Source: JACCVG01 sp963790245
Lineage (GTDB): Bacteria > Actinomycetota > Thermoleophilia > Solirubrobacterales > Thermoleophilaceae
Length of the DNA stretch: 64,000 nt
Direction: 5' to 3'
Assembly (NCBI GenBank): GCA_963790245.1
Contig: CAWBNP010000002.1
Coordinates: forward strand, 1,550,001 to 1,614,000
In this document: positions 48,856 to 56,465 of the stretch, piece by piece
How positions within the stretch are numbered: the first letter of the stretch is position 1
How the letters are laid out: each line of letters opens with the position of its first letter
Program-made: the position numbers and the translations under genes
Notes under the pieces: model-generated
Databases searched by the model: none
What the model was told of the DNA's origin: nothing
The model's input: only the letters and a program-made list of their open reading frames with translations

Positions 48856-49541
48856 CAGGTGGCCGGCTCGAGCCGGCGGCGCAGCCGCTTGAGCTGCTCG
48901 CGGGCGTGCTTGGCGGTCAGCTCGAGCTTCCAGAGCGTGATGAACAGGAGCGTCATAGCGGCCAGCGAGACCAGGAAGGTCAGCCGCATCTCGCCGGGCA
49001 GATTGCCGCCGGTCGTAGAGAGCACGCGGGGGTGCGTGAAGGCCTCGGCCATCCGCACCGCGGCGAAGTTGAGCGGCACGAAGGCTCCCGCGACGATCGC
49101 AAAGACCGCCGCGTAGCGGGCTTGGCGCTCGGGATCTTCGATCGAGAAACGCAACGGCTGGTAGCAGGCGTAGAGCAGGAAGATGATCAGGAAGGAGACG
49201 AGCGTCGGCTCGTTCCAGACCCACCAGTGGCCCCACGATGCCTTGGCCCAGATCGAGCCCGTGACGAGCACGCCAAGGCCGAGGATCACCGACAGGTGGA
49301 TCGCGACGTAGGAGCGCAGGTCCCAGGAGCGATCGCCGCTGCGCAGGTAGCGGATCGCCATGATCCCGCCCGCGACGAAGCCGCCGAGCGCGACGATCGC
49401 GAGCGGTACGTGGACGTAGAAGATCTTCTGGATGAACCCCTGGTCGGCGTCATTGGGCGCGTAGAAGAAGATCAGCGCGAACGCCGTCGCGATCGTGATC
49501 ACGGTTGCTATCGAGAGGGTTCTGAGGCCTCGTCCGTACAT
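48855..49541 (-). CDS. ccmC: Haem export / cytochrome c maturation membrane protein CcmC
   Basis: A 228-residue protein with six helices and the conserved His pair (IFYVHVPLAIVAL and AIHLSVILG). The Trp-rich motif of the family is present as ASWGHWWVWNEPTLVSFLI, with Asn-Glu where CcmC usually has Asp; this could affect haem presentation or reflect lineage drift. The C-terminal basic tail (LKRLRRRLEPAT) is cytoplasmic. It lies three bases after ccmB and overlaps the CcmD-like gene. It presents haem to CcmE, which is not in this window. Confidence 0.92.
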   Translation of the reverse strand: MYGRGLRTLSIATVITIATAFALIFFYAPNDADQGFIQKIFYVHVPLAIVALGGFVAGGIMAIRYLRSGDRSWDLRSYVAIHLSVILGLGVLVTGSIWAKASWGHWWVWNEPTLVSFLIIFLLYACYQPLRFSIEDPERQARYAAVFAIVAGAFVPLNFAAVRMAEAFTHPRVLSTTGGNLPGEMRLTFLVSLAAMTLLFITLWKLELTAKHAREQLKRLRRRLEPAT

Positions 49542-49544
49542 GGC

Positions 49545-50219
49545 TCAGTCCTCCAGGAGGTAGTCGAAAATGGCCACTGAGAGCAGGAGGAAGACCATAT
49601 CGTAGAGGCCGAGAAAGCCCAGCCAACGGGCGAGTTCCTGCGGAGCTGGTGCAGCGCTGAAAAGCGGCTCGGTGGCCGACCCGGCGGCGATCACAACCGG
49701 GACCACGAGCGGCAGCAGCAGCAGCGGGACGATCAGGTCGCGGGCCCGCGTCTCGGCCGCGAGCGCGGCTACGAGCGCCCCGACGCAGGCGAGCCCGATG
49801 TCAGCCAGCAGCACGATCGCGAGCAGCTCTGGCAGCGCCTCGAGCAGCGGGGTCCCGAGCAGCAGCAGCGCGAACGCGGGCAGCGCGACGAGCTCGAGCA
49901 GCAGCAGGTAGAGGAACAGTGCCGCCGCCTTCGCGAGGAAGATCGCGGTGCGGTCGATCGGAGCGAGCAGCATCCCGTCGATTCCGCCCTGCTCCCGGTC
50001 GGCCACGAAGAGGCGGTTGACGCCGAGGATCGTCGCGAGCAGCAGCGTCACCCAGAGGACCCCGGAGGCGAGGTCGCCGGTCAGCGTGTCGCGGCCGGAG
50101 CCGAAGTGGAACAGGACGAAGACCGAGACCGAGAACAGCGCCATCGCGGGCACCGACTCACGCGTGCGCAGTTCGATCGCGAGGTCCTTGCGGAGGATCG
50201 TCCAGGCGGTCGCGATCAC
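49545..50219 (-). CDS. ccmB: Haem ABC exporter permease CcmB
   Basis: A 224-residue protein with six membrane helices. AWTILRKDLAIELRTRESVPAMALF is the typical CcmB opening (R-K-D-L-x-x-E-x-R-x-x), and DREQGGIDGMLLAPIDRTAIFLAKAAALFL the central conserved region. The GTG start overlaps ccmA by four bases. With CcmA and CcmC it forms the ABC-type complex needed in System I cytochrome c maturation. Confidence 0.93.
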   Translation of the reverse strand: MIATAWTILRKDLAIELRTRESVPAMALFSVSVFVLFHFGSGRDTLTGDLASGVLWVTLLLATILGVNRLFVADREQGGIDGMLLAPIDRTAIFLAKAAALFLYLLLLELVALPAFALLLLGTPLLEALPELLAIVLLADIGLACVGALVAALAAETRARDLIVPLLLLPLVVPVVIAAGSATEPLFSAAPAPQELARWLGFLGLYDMVFLLLSVAIFDYLLED

Positions 50220-50896
50220 GCGTAGAGCTCCCGGATCGCCGAGACCTCGACCGCCGATGCAGCGGCGAGAAACTGCGGTTTGCCGCCACGCAGCCCGAGC
50301 GCAACGTCGCAGTCGGCGAGCGTGGTCTCGACGTCGTGGCTGACGAGCACCCGCGTCCGCTCGGAACCTCGCCCGATCAGAGGCTCGAGCAGGTCGACCG
50401 CGGCGGGATCGAGTCCGGCGCGCGGCTCGTCAAGCAGCAGCAGCTCGGGGTCGTGCAACACGGCCCGCCCGACGGCGGCGCGCTGCACCATCCCGCGCGA
50501 GAGCTCGCGGACCGGATCATCGGCGCGATCGGCGAGGCCGACCTGCTCGAGCAGGCGCTCGACCCGCTCGCCCGCCACGCCGTGCAGCCGCGCGTGGAAG
50601 GCGAGGTTCTCGCGCGGGCTCAGCTCGCGGTAGAGCAGCGGATCGTGCCCGAGGTAGCCGATCCGTCCGCGGACCCGCCAGGCCTCCTTCGGGAGATCGG
50701 CTCCGAGGACATCGAGCTCGCCTGAATGGGGTCGCAGCAGCCCTGCGAGCAGGCGCAGAAGGGTCGACTTGCCGGCGCCGTTGGAGCCGAAGATCGCGAG
50801 CGTCAGCCCGGCCTCGAGGTCGAGCGACAGGTTCTCGAGGGCCGGGCGCTCGCCGTAGCGGCGGCCGAGGTCGCGCGCGGTTATCGCAGCCGCCAC
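50216..50896 (-). CDS. ccmA: Haem ABC exporter ATP-binding protein CcmA
   Basis: A 226-residue ABC ATPase. Walker A is GSNGAGKST (37-45), the Q-loop region is GYLGHDPLLYRELSPRENL, the signature is ELSRGMVQRAAV (a variant of LSGGQ, with Arg for the first Gly) and Walker B is ELLLLDEPRAGLDP followed by the H-loop VLVSHD. The GHDP/LS(R/A)GQ-like features are those of CcmA. It begins 16 bases after the siroheme-synthase gene and overlaps ccmB. Confidence 0.93.
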   Translation of the reverse strand: MAAAITARDLGRRYGERPALENLSLDLEAGLTLAIFGSNGAGKSTLLRLLAGLLRPHSGELDVLGADLPKEAWRVRGRIGYLGHDPLLYRELSPRENLAFHARLHGVAGERVERLLEQVGLADRADDPVRELSRGMVQRAAVGRAVLHDPELLLLDEPRAGLDPAAVDLLEPLIGRGSERTRVLVSHDVETTLADCDVALGLRGGKPQFLAAASAVEVSAIRELYA

Positions 50897-50912
50897 TGGC
50901 TGTCCTCGTGGG

Positions 50913-51662
50913 TCAGGCGGCGGCGTGCGCCGCTTCCGAGGTCTCGCGCGCGGCCTCGATCAGATCGCGCACGGCGCGCTCGTCGCCGCTGCGCAGCAAT
51001 TCGACCGGGTCGGGCTCGCCGTTGACGATCGACTCGAAGAACTGCTTGCGGTCCTGGTAGGTCGGCAGCGTCGCCTTGGCCCAGCCGCGCACCTCGTTGA
51101 GGAGCTCGGCCAGCCGAGCGTAGGGCCCGCCGAATTGTTCGGCGATCTCGCGCTTCATCCGTTTGGCGAGCGCGGGGCTCGCGCCGGAGGTCGAGATGGC
51201 GATCGCGAGCGGTCCGGTGCGGACGATCGCCGGCAGGATGAAGTTGCACAGCGGCGGGACGTCGACGACGTTGACGAGCATCGCGCGGCGCTCTGCATCC
51301 TCGTAGACACCGATGTTGATCTCCGAGTCATCGGTCGCGGCGATCGCCATGAAGCTGTCCTCGAGATCCTCGGGGCGGTAGGCCCGTTGCTCCCAGTCGA
51401 TCGAGCCCTCGGCCGCCAGGCGCTGGAGCTCGTCGCACGCCGAGGGTGCGACGAGCGTCACGTCGCCGTCGCAAGCGAGCAGCCCCTCGACCTTCTCGAG
51501 GCCGATATCGCCACCTCCCACCACCAGGCACTTGCGGCCCTTGAGCCGCAGGCAGGCGATGTAGAAAGGGGTGTCGAGCATCCCCTGGACGCAGCTCTGA
51601 TCGCAGAGTCCCCTGCGGAGCTGGCAGACGCATTCCTTGCCTGCATAGGCCTGGGCGGGCAT
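50913..51662 (-). CDS. Siroheme synthase N-terminal type: precorrin-2 dehydrogenase/ferrochelatase
   Basis: A 249-residue Met8p-like protein. After a Cys-rich N-terminal piece (CVCQLRRGLCDQSC, four Cys in 14 residues) comes the canonical fold: FYIACLRLKGRKCLVVGGGDIGLEKVEGLL (NAD-binding), AIAATDDSEINIGVYEDA, VNVVDVPPLCNFILPAIVRTGPLAIAISTSGASPALAKRMKREI. It oxidises precorrin-2 to sirohydrochlorin and can insert iron. The start at 51662 is chosen because a TAGACT box lies seven bases upstream; a start at 51581 would omit the Cys-rich extension. It heads the ten-gene operon. Confidence 0.88.
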   Translation of the reverse strand: MPAQAYAGKECVCQLRRGLCDQSCVQGMLDTPFYIACLRLKGRKCLVVGGGDIGLEKVEGLLACDGDVTLVAPSACDELQRLAAEGSIDWEQRAYRPEDLEDSFMAIAATDDSEINIGVYEDAERRAMLVNVVDVPPLCNFILPAIVRTGPLAIAISTSGASPALAKRMKREIAEQFGGPYARLAELLNEVRGWAKATLPTYQDRKQFFESIVNGEPDPVELLRSGDERAVRDLIEAARETSEAAHAAA

Positions 51663-51669
51663 CCTGTGG

Positions 51670-51675
51670 AGTCTA
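51670..51675 (-). promoter_or_regulatory. Candidate -10 box (TAGACT) for the tetrapyrrole operon
   Basis: TAGACT on the - strand ends seven bases before the ATG at 51662, with no Shine-Dalgarno sequence, so the head of the operon probably starts as a leaderless message. Identical hexamers at similar spacing serve purA, the SDR gene and the aldehyde dehydrogenase gene at 55808. Confidence 0.5.
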
Positions 51676-51734
51676 GAGCGCGCCATCGGGCGCGCCTGTC
51701 AGCGAGCGCCGGGAAACGAACGATAGGAGCTGCC

Positions 51735-52292
51735 ATGCCAAGACCTTCATCGACGATCGGGAAGATCGCGTCGTGGTACGCGACGAAGCGATTCGGCCAG
51801 AACCTGGCGCCGGTCGACGCGACCGCGGCCAGCCCGAAGATCCTGATCGGCTACGGCGTTTTCGAGACCGCACTCGAGAGCGCGCACCAGATGGACGAGT
51901 CGCTCAAGCACCTCGCCACGATGAAGGCCGCCGCAATCGTCGGCTGCGAGTGGTGCATCGACTTCGGTTCGATGCTCCACCACGAGAAGGGGCTGCCCGC
52001 CGAGCAGCTGATGGCGCTCGCGACCTTCCGCGAGAGCGAGCACTTCAACGACGACGAGCGGCTGGTGCTCGAGTGGGCCGAGGCGATGAGCAGCACCCCC
52101 GCCGAGCCGGCGGAGGATCTGCTCGAGCGGCTGCGGGCGCGGTTCGACGAGGCGCAGATCGTCGAGCTGACCGCGAGCGTCGCGATCGAGAACTACCGCG
52201 CGCGGTTCAACCACGCCTACGGCTTCGCGCCCCAAGGGTTCGCGAAGGGCGCCGCCTGCGCTGTGCCGGAGAGACCCGCCGCGGCGACCTGA
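51735..52292 (+). CDS. Carboxymuconolactone-decarboxylase/AhpD-like protein
   Basis: A 185-residue protein with the AhpD-type helical core. The redox pair is in AAIVGCEWCIDFGSMLHHEKG (Cys-Glu-Trp-Cys), preceded by the QMDESLKHLATMKA helix that often carries a proton-relay Glu, and followed by FNDDERLVLEWAEAMS. Such proteins reduce peroxides or act as small decarboxylases. GGAG lies six bases before the ATG. It diverges from the tetrapyrrole operon and precedes an MpaB-type oxygenase gene by 13 bases, suggesting a joint oxidative pathway (inference). Confidence 0.88.
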   Translation: MPRPSSTIGKIASWYATKRFGQNLAPVDATAASPKILIGYGVFETALESAHQMDESLKHLATMKAAAIVGCEWCIDFGSMLHHEKGLPAEQLMALATFRESEHFNDDERLVLEWAEAMSSTPAEPAEDLLERLRARFDEAQIVELTASVAIENYRARFNHAYGFAPQGFAKGAACAVPERPAAAT

Positions 52293-52305
52293 CACCCTCT
52301 TTTGG

Positions 52306-53112
52306 GTGGAGAGCTACTTCAGCGACCGTTCGATGATGCGAGTTGTCCACCGTGAGCGCGCGGTCGGGCTCTACGGTCCGCGCGCGCTGCTGATGCAGGC
52401 GGCGCATCCGCTCGCGGTGGCCGGGCTGCTCGCCCACTCGGACGCGCTCGAGGCGCCCTATGACCGCCTCGCCCGCACGGCCGAGGTGATGACCACGATC
52501 GCGTTCGGCAGCCGCGCCGAGGCCGACCGGATCACACGGCGCGTGCGCGCGATGCACCGCAAGGTGAGCGGGACGCTCGATCAGCCGGCTGGCCGCTACC
52601 GCGCGGGCACGCCCTATCGCGCCGATGATCCCGACCTGCTGATGTGGGTTCTGTTCACGCTCGTCGACAGCGGGATCGACATCTACTCCCGCTACGTCCG
52701 AAGGCTGAGCCGGGACGAGCGCGTCGCCTACTGGCGCGACTACAAGGTGGTCGGGCGGCTGTTCGGCCTGGCCGACGCCGACATGCCGGACACGCTGGCG
52801 GATCTCGAGGAATACCGGCACGAGATGTTCACCGGCGACACGCTCCACGTCAGTGACTGGGCGCGCACGCGCGCGCGGCAGATCGTGATGGAGCCGCCGG
52901 TTCCGCTCTGGGCGAGACCGTTGCTCGAGGCGGCGAACTTCACGACGATCGCGCTGCTGCCCGACCGCATCCGCGAGATGTACGGGTTCCTGCCGCTGCC
53001 GCCGGTGCCTCTACGCAAGCTCGCGGTGGCCGGCGGCGCCGAGTACACCAAGCGGCTGCTGGTCCCGCTGCTGCCGGATCGCCTCAGGCTGGTTCCCGCG
53101 GCTCGCGCGTAG
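52306..53112 (+). CDS. DUF2236/MpaB-family oxygenase-like protein
   Basis: A 268-residue protein of the DUF2236 family, which includes latex-clearing protein and MpaB-type haem oxygenases. LYGPRALLMQAAHPLAVAGLLAHSD carries the His expected to bind haem; RVRAMHRKVSG and DPDLLMWVLFTLVDSGIDIYSRYVR are also conserved, and the C-terminal half has the typical LLPDRIREMYGF helix. The GTG start has only a weak -10-like CACCCT seven bases before it. The stop TAG is reused as the start of the -10 box of the next gene. Confidence 0.85.
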   Translation: MESYFSDRSMMRVVHRERAVGLYGPRALLMQAAHPLAVAGLLAHSDALEAPYDRLARTAEVMTTIAFGSRAEADRITRRVRAMHRKVSGTLDQPAGRYRAGTPYRADDPDLLMWVLFTLVDSGIDIYSRYVRRLSRDERVAYWRDYKVVGRLFGLADADMPDTLADLEEYRHEMFTGDTLHVSDWARTRARQIVMEPPVPLWARPLLEAANFTTIALLPDRIREMYGFLPLPPVPLRKLAVAGGAEYTKRLLVPLLPDRLRLVPAARA

Positions 53113-53115
53113 ACT
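53110..53115 (+). promoter_or_regulatory. -10 box (TAGACT) overlapping the MpaB-like gene's stop codon
   Basis: The stop TAG (53110-53112) is the first half of TAGACT, six bases before the GTG at 53122. It would let the SDR gene be transcribed from inside the operon as a leaderless message. Confidence 0.5.
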
Positions 53116-53121
53116 CGCGGC

Positions 53122-54210
53122 GTGCCCACCAGGACGACGCTCATCACAGGGTTCCCCGGCTTCATCGGCAAGCGGCTGGTCAGTGCGCTACTCGAGGTCG
53201 ACCGCAAGCAGAAGATCATCTGCCTGGTCGAGCCGCGGATGAGCGAGGTGGCCACCGCTGCCGCCACCGAGATCGATGCCAAGCGCGTCAAGATCGTCAC
53301 CGGCGACATCGGCGCTCGCGACCTCGGCCTCGATCCGGCGGTCGCCGAGCGGCTGGCCGAGGAGATGACCCACTGCTTCCATCTCGCCGCGATCTACAAC
53401 CTCGCGGTGCCGGTCGAGCTCGCGCGGCGGATCAACGTCGAGGGCACCGGCAACGTGCTCGAGCTGTGCCGCGCCGCGAAGCGGTTCGAGCGGCTCGACT
53501 ACGTCTCCACGGCGTATGTCGCCGGCGTTCGCACCGGCACCATCTACGAGCACGAGCTGGCGCTCGGCCAGGCGCACAAGAACCATTACGAATCGACGAA
53601 GTTCCAGGCCGAGGTCTGGGTCCGTGAGCTCCAGGACGCCGTTCCCACCGCGATCTACCGGCCGGCGATCGTGGTCGGCGATTCGCGGACCGGCGAGACC
53701 CAGAAGTTCGACGGCCCCTACTACCTGCTTCGCACGCTGGCCCTGTCCGAGGCCAAGGGGCTGCCGATGATCCAGTTCGGCCGCTCCGAGGCAGCCTTCA
53801 ACGCGGTTCCCGTCGACTTCGTCGTCAATGCGCTGGTTGCCGGCTCGCGCGACCCTCAGGCGATCGGTCGCACCTTCCACCTGACCGATCCGAATCCGAT
53901 CTCCTCGGGCGAATTACTGACCGCCTTCGCGCGCGAGTATGCGGGCCGCGAGCCGTCACTCAGGGTCCCGCCGCGGCTGGTCGAGAACGCGCTGCGGATC
54001 CGCAAGGTGCGCGACCTCTACTCGGGTGCGCCACGGGAGTCGATCCGCTACCTGAATCATCCCCAGCGGTTCGACACCCGACAGGCGAGCGAGATGCTCG
54101 CCCGTGCGGGCGTCAGCTGTCCGCGCTTCGAGGATTACGTCGGTCCGCTCGTCACCTTCTTCCGCGAGCACGAGGAAGACCCCGCGTTCGCGCCGGCGCT
54201 CGGGACCTAG
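53122..54210 (+). CDS. Extended SDR / fatty acyl-reductase-like (NAD_binding_4) protein
   Basis: A 362-residue Rossmann-fold reductase. The cofactor loop is ITGFPGFIGKRLVSALL (residues 8-24), the catalytic Ser/Tyr/Lys set is seen in DYVSTAYVAG and HYESTKFQAEVWVRE (Tyr-x-x-x-Lys), and IYRPAIVVGDSRTGETQKFDG is typical of the male-sterility/acyl-CoA-reductase branch. Members reduce fatty acyl or aryl thioesters to aldehydes or alcohols. The convergent aldehyde dehydrogenase, overlapping by four bases, would be a natural partner for aldehydes. Confidence 0.88.
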   Translation: MPTRTTLITGFPGFIGKRLVSALLEVDRKQKIICLVEPRMSEVATAAATEIDAKRVKIVTGDIGARDLGLDPAVAERLAEEMTHCFHLAAIYNLAVPVELARRINVEGTGNVLELCRAAKRFERLDYVSTAYVAGVRTGTIYEHELALGQAHKNHYESTKFQAEVWVRELQDAVPTAIYRPAIVVGDSRTGETQKFDGPYYLLRTLALSEAKGLPMIQFGRSEAAFNAVPVDFVVNALVAGSRDPQAIGRTFHLTDPNPISSGELLTAFAREYAGREPSLRVPPRLVENALRIRKVRDLYSGAPRESIRYLNHPQRFDTRQASEMLARAGVSCPRFEDYVGPLVTFFREHEEDPAFAPALGT

Positions 54211-55808
54211 CGCCGCAGGGCGTCCTTGATCAGCCGGCGACCGACCCGCGCCAGCGCGGGCGCGCCCTTGCGCAGCGCCCCGAGCTTGTCCTCGTCGCGG
54301 CCGTAGAGCACGCGCGCAGAGGACTCCATCGCCTGACCGAGCGACCGGTCGTAGGGGTGCCACCAGAACTGCTTGGCCCATGAGGGCTCCCAGCCGATGT
54401 GCTTGATGTTGACGCACTCGTAGAAGCCGAACTTCCCGTGCGAGCGGCCGACACCCGAGTCCTTCTCACCGCCCCAGGTGCACTGCATCGCGCCGTGCGA
54501 GTAGGAGTGGTCGTTGACCCAGACCGACCCGCCGTCCAACCGCTCGGCGATCCGCTCGCCGCGCGCGCGATCGAGCGTCCAGACTGACGCGCTGAGCGCG
54601 AAGTCCGAGTCGTTGGCGAGCCCGATCGCGGCCTCCTCGGAGCCGACGGTCATGATCGGCACGACCGGGCCGAAGATCTCCTCGCGCATGATCCGCATGT
54701 CGTGGGTCACGCCGGTCAGCACGGTCGGCGCATAGAACGGAGCGCCCTCGAACCCGGGAACCTCTACCGGGCCGCCGCAACGCATCTCGGCGCCGGCGGC
54801 GATCGCGTCCTCGACCAGCTCGGCGACGATCTCGAACTGCTCGCGTGAGACCATCGGGCCGATCTCGGTGTCCCAGGCGAGCGGGTCGCCGACGCGCAGC
54901 GCCTGTGCCCCGCGTACGACGCCTTCGATGAACGGCTCGGCGACCTCGTCGACCACGTAGGCGCGCTCGATGCCCGAGCAGGTCTGCCCGGCATTGGCGA
55001 AGCCACCCCACACGCAGCCGGCGACGCTGTTCTCAAGCGGGGCGTCGGCCAGCACGAGCATCGGGTCCTTTCCGCCGAGCTCGAGCACGCAGCCCTTGAG
55101 CCGTTCGGCGCAGGCCACTCCGACCGAGCGGCCGACCTCGACCGAGCCGGTGAAGAAAATCTTGGCACACCCCGGCGCCTCGACCAGCGCGCCGCCGACG
55201 GCCCCGCCGCCGTGGACCGTTCGCACGAGGCCCTGGGGGAAGCCGGCGCGTTCGAAGACCCAGCGGATCCGCTCGCCGATCAGCGGCGTCAGCGACGCCG
55301 GCTTGAGGACCACGCCGTTGCCGCACATCAGAGCCAGCGCCACCTCTCCGAATGGGATCGACCACGGGTAGTTCCACGGGGCGATCACACCGACGACGCC
55401 GAGCGGCTCGTAGGAGAAGCGCGAGCGCTTGGCCTTCCAGAACACCTGCGGGTAGGGGATTCGCTCGGGCGCGAGGATGTCGGGCCCGGCGTCGGCGATC
55501 CAGTGGAGCGCGTCGATCGTCGGGACCAGCTCCATCGTGTAGCACTCGTTACGCGGCTTGCCCTGCTCGGACGCCATCAACTCGCCGAGCTGCTCGAGGT
55601 TGTCGATGATCACCTGGGCTGCGCGGCGCATGTAACGGGCGCGATCATCCAGCGGCAGCTGAGCCCAGAACGGCTGGACCTCGGCTACGTCCTCGACGAT
55701 GCCGGCGACCTCGTCGGGACGCACCGTCGGCACCGATCCGACGAGTGCCCCCGAAGCGGGGTTGAACGACTCGAGCGGCGGGGTCTCGGAACGCGTCGCG
55801 GCCTCCAT
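54207..55808 (-). CDS. Aldehyde dehydrogenase
   Basis: A 533-residue NAD(P)-dependent aldehyde dehydrogenase. VIAPWNYPWSIPFGEVALALMCGNGVVLKPASLTPL is the coenzyme-binding entry, FTGSVEVGRSVG the nicotinamide loop, CVLELGGKDPMLVL contains the general-base Glu, and FANAGQTCSGIERAYV the nucleophilic Cys. The last 60 residues form a basic tail rarely seen in the family. The ATG is six bases after TAGACT. It converges with the SDR gene. The substrate is not determined; the arrangement suggests fatty or aromatic aldehydes. Confidence 0.95.
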   Translation of the reverse strand: MEAATRSETPPLESFNPASGALVGSVPTVRPDEVAGIVEDVAEVQPFWAQLPLDDRARYMRRAAQVIIDNLEQLGELMASEQGKPRNECYTMELVPTIDALHWIADAGPDILAPERIPYPQVFWKAKRSRFSYEPLGVVGVIAPWNYPWSIPFGEVALALMCGNGVVLKPASLTPLIGERIRWVFERAGFPQGLVRTVHGGGAVGGALVEAPGCAKIFFTGSVEVGRSVGVACAERLKGCVLELGGKDPMLVLADAPLENSVAGCVWGGFANAGQTCSGIERAYVVDEVAEPFIEGVVRGAQALRVGDPLAWDTEIGPMVSREQFEIVAELVEDAIAAGAEMRCGGPVEVPGFEGAPFYAPTVLTGVTHDMRIMREEIFGPVVPIMTVGSEEAAIGLANDSDFALSASVWTLDRARGERIAERLDGGSVWVNDHSYSHGAMQCTWGGEKDSGVGRSHGKFGFYECVNIKHIGWEPSWAKQFWWHPYDRSLGQAMESSARVLYGRDEDKLGALRKGAPALARVGRRLIKDALRR

Positions 55809-55814
55809 CGGGCC

Positions 55815-55820
55815 AGTCTA
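55815..55820 (-). promoter_or_regulatory. Candidate -10 box (TAGACT) for the aldehyde dehydrogenase gene
   Basis: TAGACT ends six bases before the ATG at 55808 with no ribosome site between them. Confidence 0.5.
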
Positions 55821-55849
55821 CGCGCGCACGGGACGTCGGTCAGGCGGCT

Positions 55850-56410
55850 CTAGGCGGCACGGCGGCGGGCGACCGGCAGGCGCGTGTAGGCCGCGAGGCC
55901 TTCGCGCTCGACCGTCTTGACGGTCGGACCGAGTCGCTCCATCAGGCTCAGCATCGCCGGGTTCGCTCGCGGCATCGTCGCCCGGACGTGGGTCGCGCCC
56001 CGGTCGCGCGCCATGTGGGCGATGCACTCCGAGAGCAGGCGGCCGATACCGCTCGCCTGGTGACGGTCGGCGACCAGCATCCCGATCTCGGCGAGACCGG
56101 TCTCCAAAAGCGTTATGTCCGCAACCCCGACGAACGACTCGCTGCTCCCGTCGAGCGTGGCGGCCGCGATCACGAGCCGCTCGCGCGGGTCGTAGAAGGT
56201 CAGCTCGCGGATCTTCTCGCGATCGGGCTTGGCGTGGCCGAATCGACTCTCGAGCGAGTCCTCGGAGACCTCCCGGAGGAACCGGTCCAGGTAGCGGCCA
56301 TCGGAGGGTCGCGTCAGCCGCAGGCGGACGCGAAGGCCGGAATCCAGGACGTGGGCGCTGGAGAGCAGCGCTCCCGGATCCGCCAAACGCACGTGTGTTC
56401 GTCTCGGCAC
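55850..56410 (-). CDS. GNAT-family N-acetyltransferase
   Basis: A 186-residue acetyltransferase. Key segments are LRVRLRLTRPSDGRYLDRFLREVSEDSLESRFGHA, IAAATLDGSSESFVGVADITLL and EIGMLVADRHQASGIGRLLSECIAHMARD, the last with the acetyl-CoA-binding Q-A-S-G-I-G loop. This resembles the stand-alone or acyl-CoA-ligase-fused GNAT domain (Pat-like) of actinobacterial protein acetyltransferases. GGAGG lies close to the GTG. The target is unknown. Confidence 0.87.
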   Translation of the reverse strand: MPRRTHVRLADPGALLSSAHVLDSGLRVRLRLTRPSDGRYLDRFLREVSEDSLESRFGHAKPDREKIRELTFYDPRERLVIAAATLDGSSESFVGVADITLLETGLAEIGMLVADRHQASGIGRLLSECIAHMARDRGATHVRATMPRANPAMLSLMERLGPTVKTVEREGLAAYTRLPVARRRAA

Positions 56411-56465
56411 CCCTCCAGAGTGGCATGCGGGAGGCGGTTGAGGCGAACGTTGCTAGACACGATCT

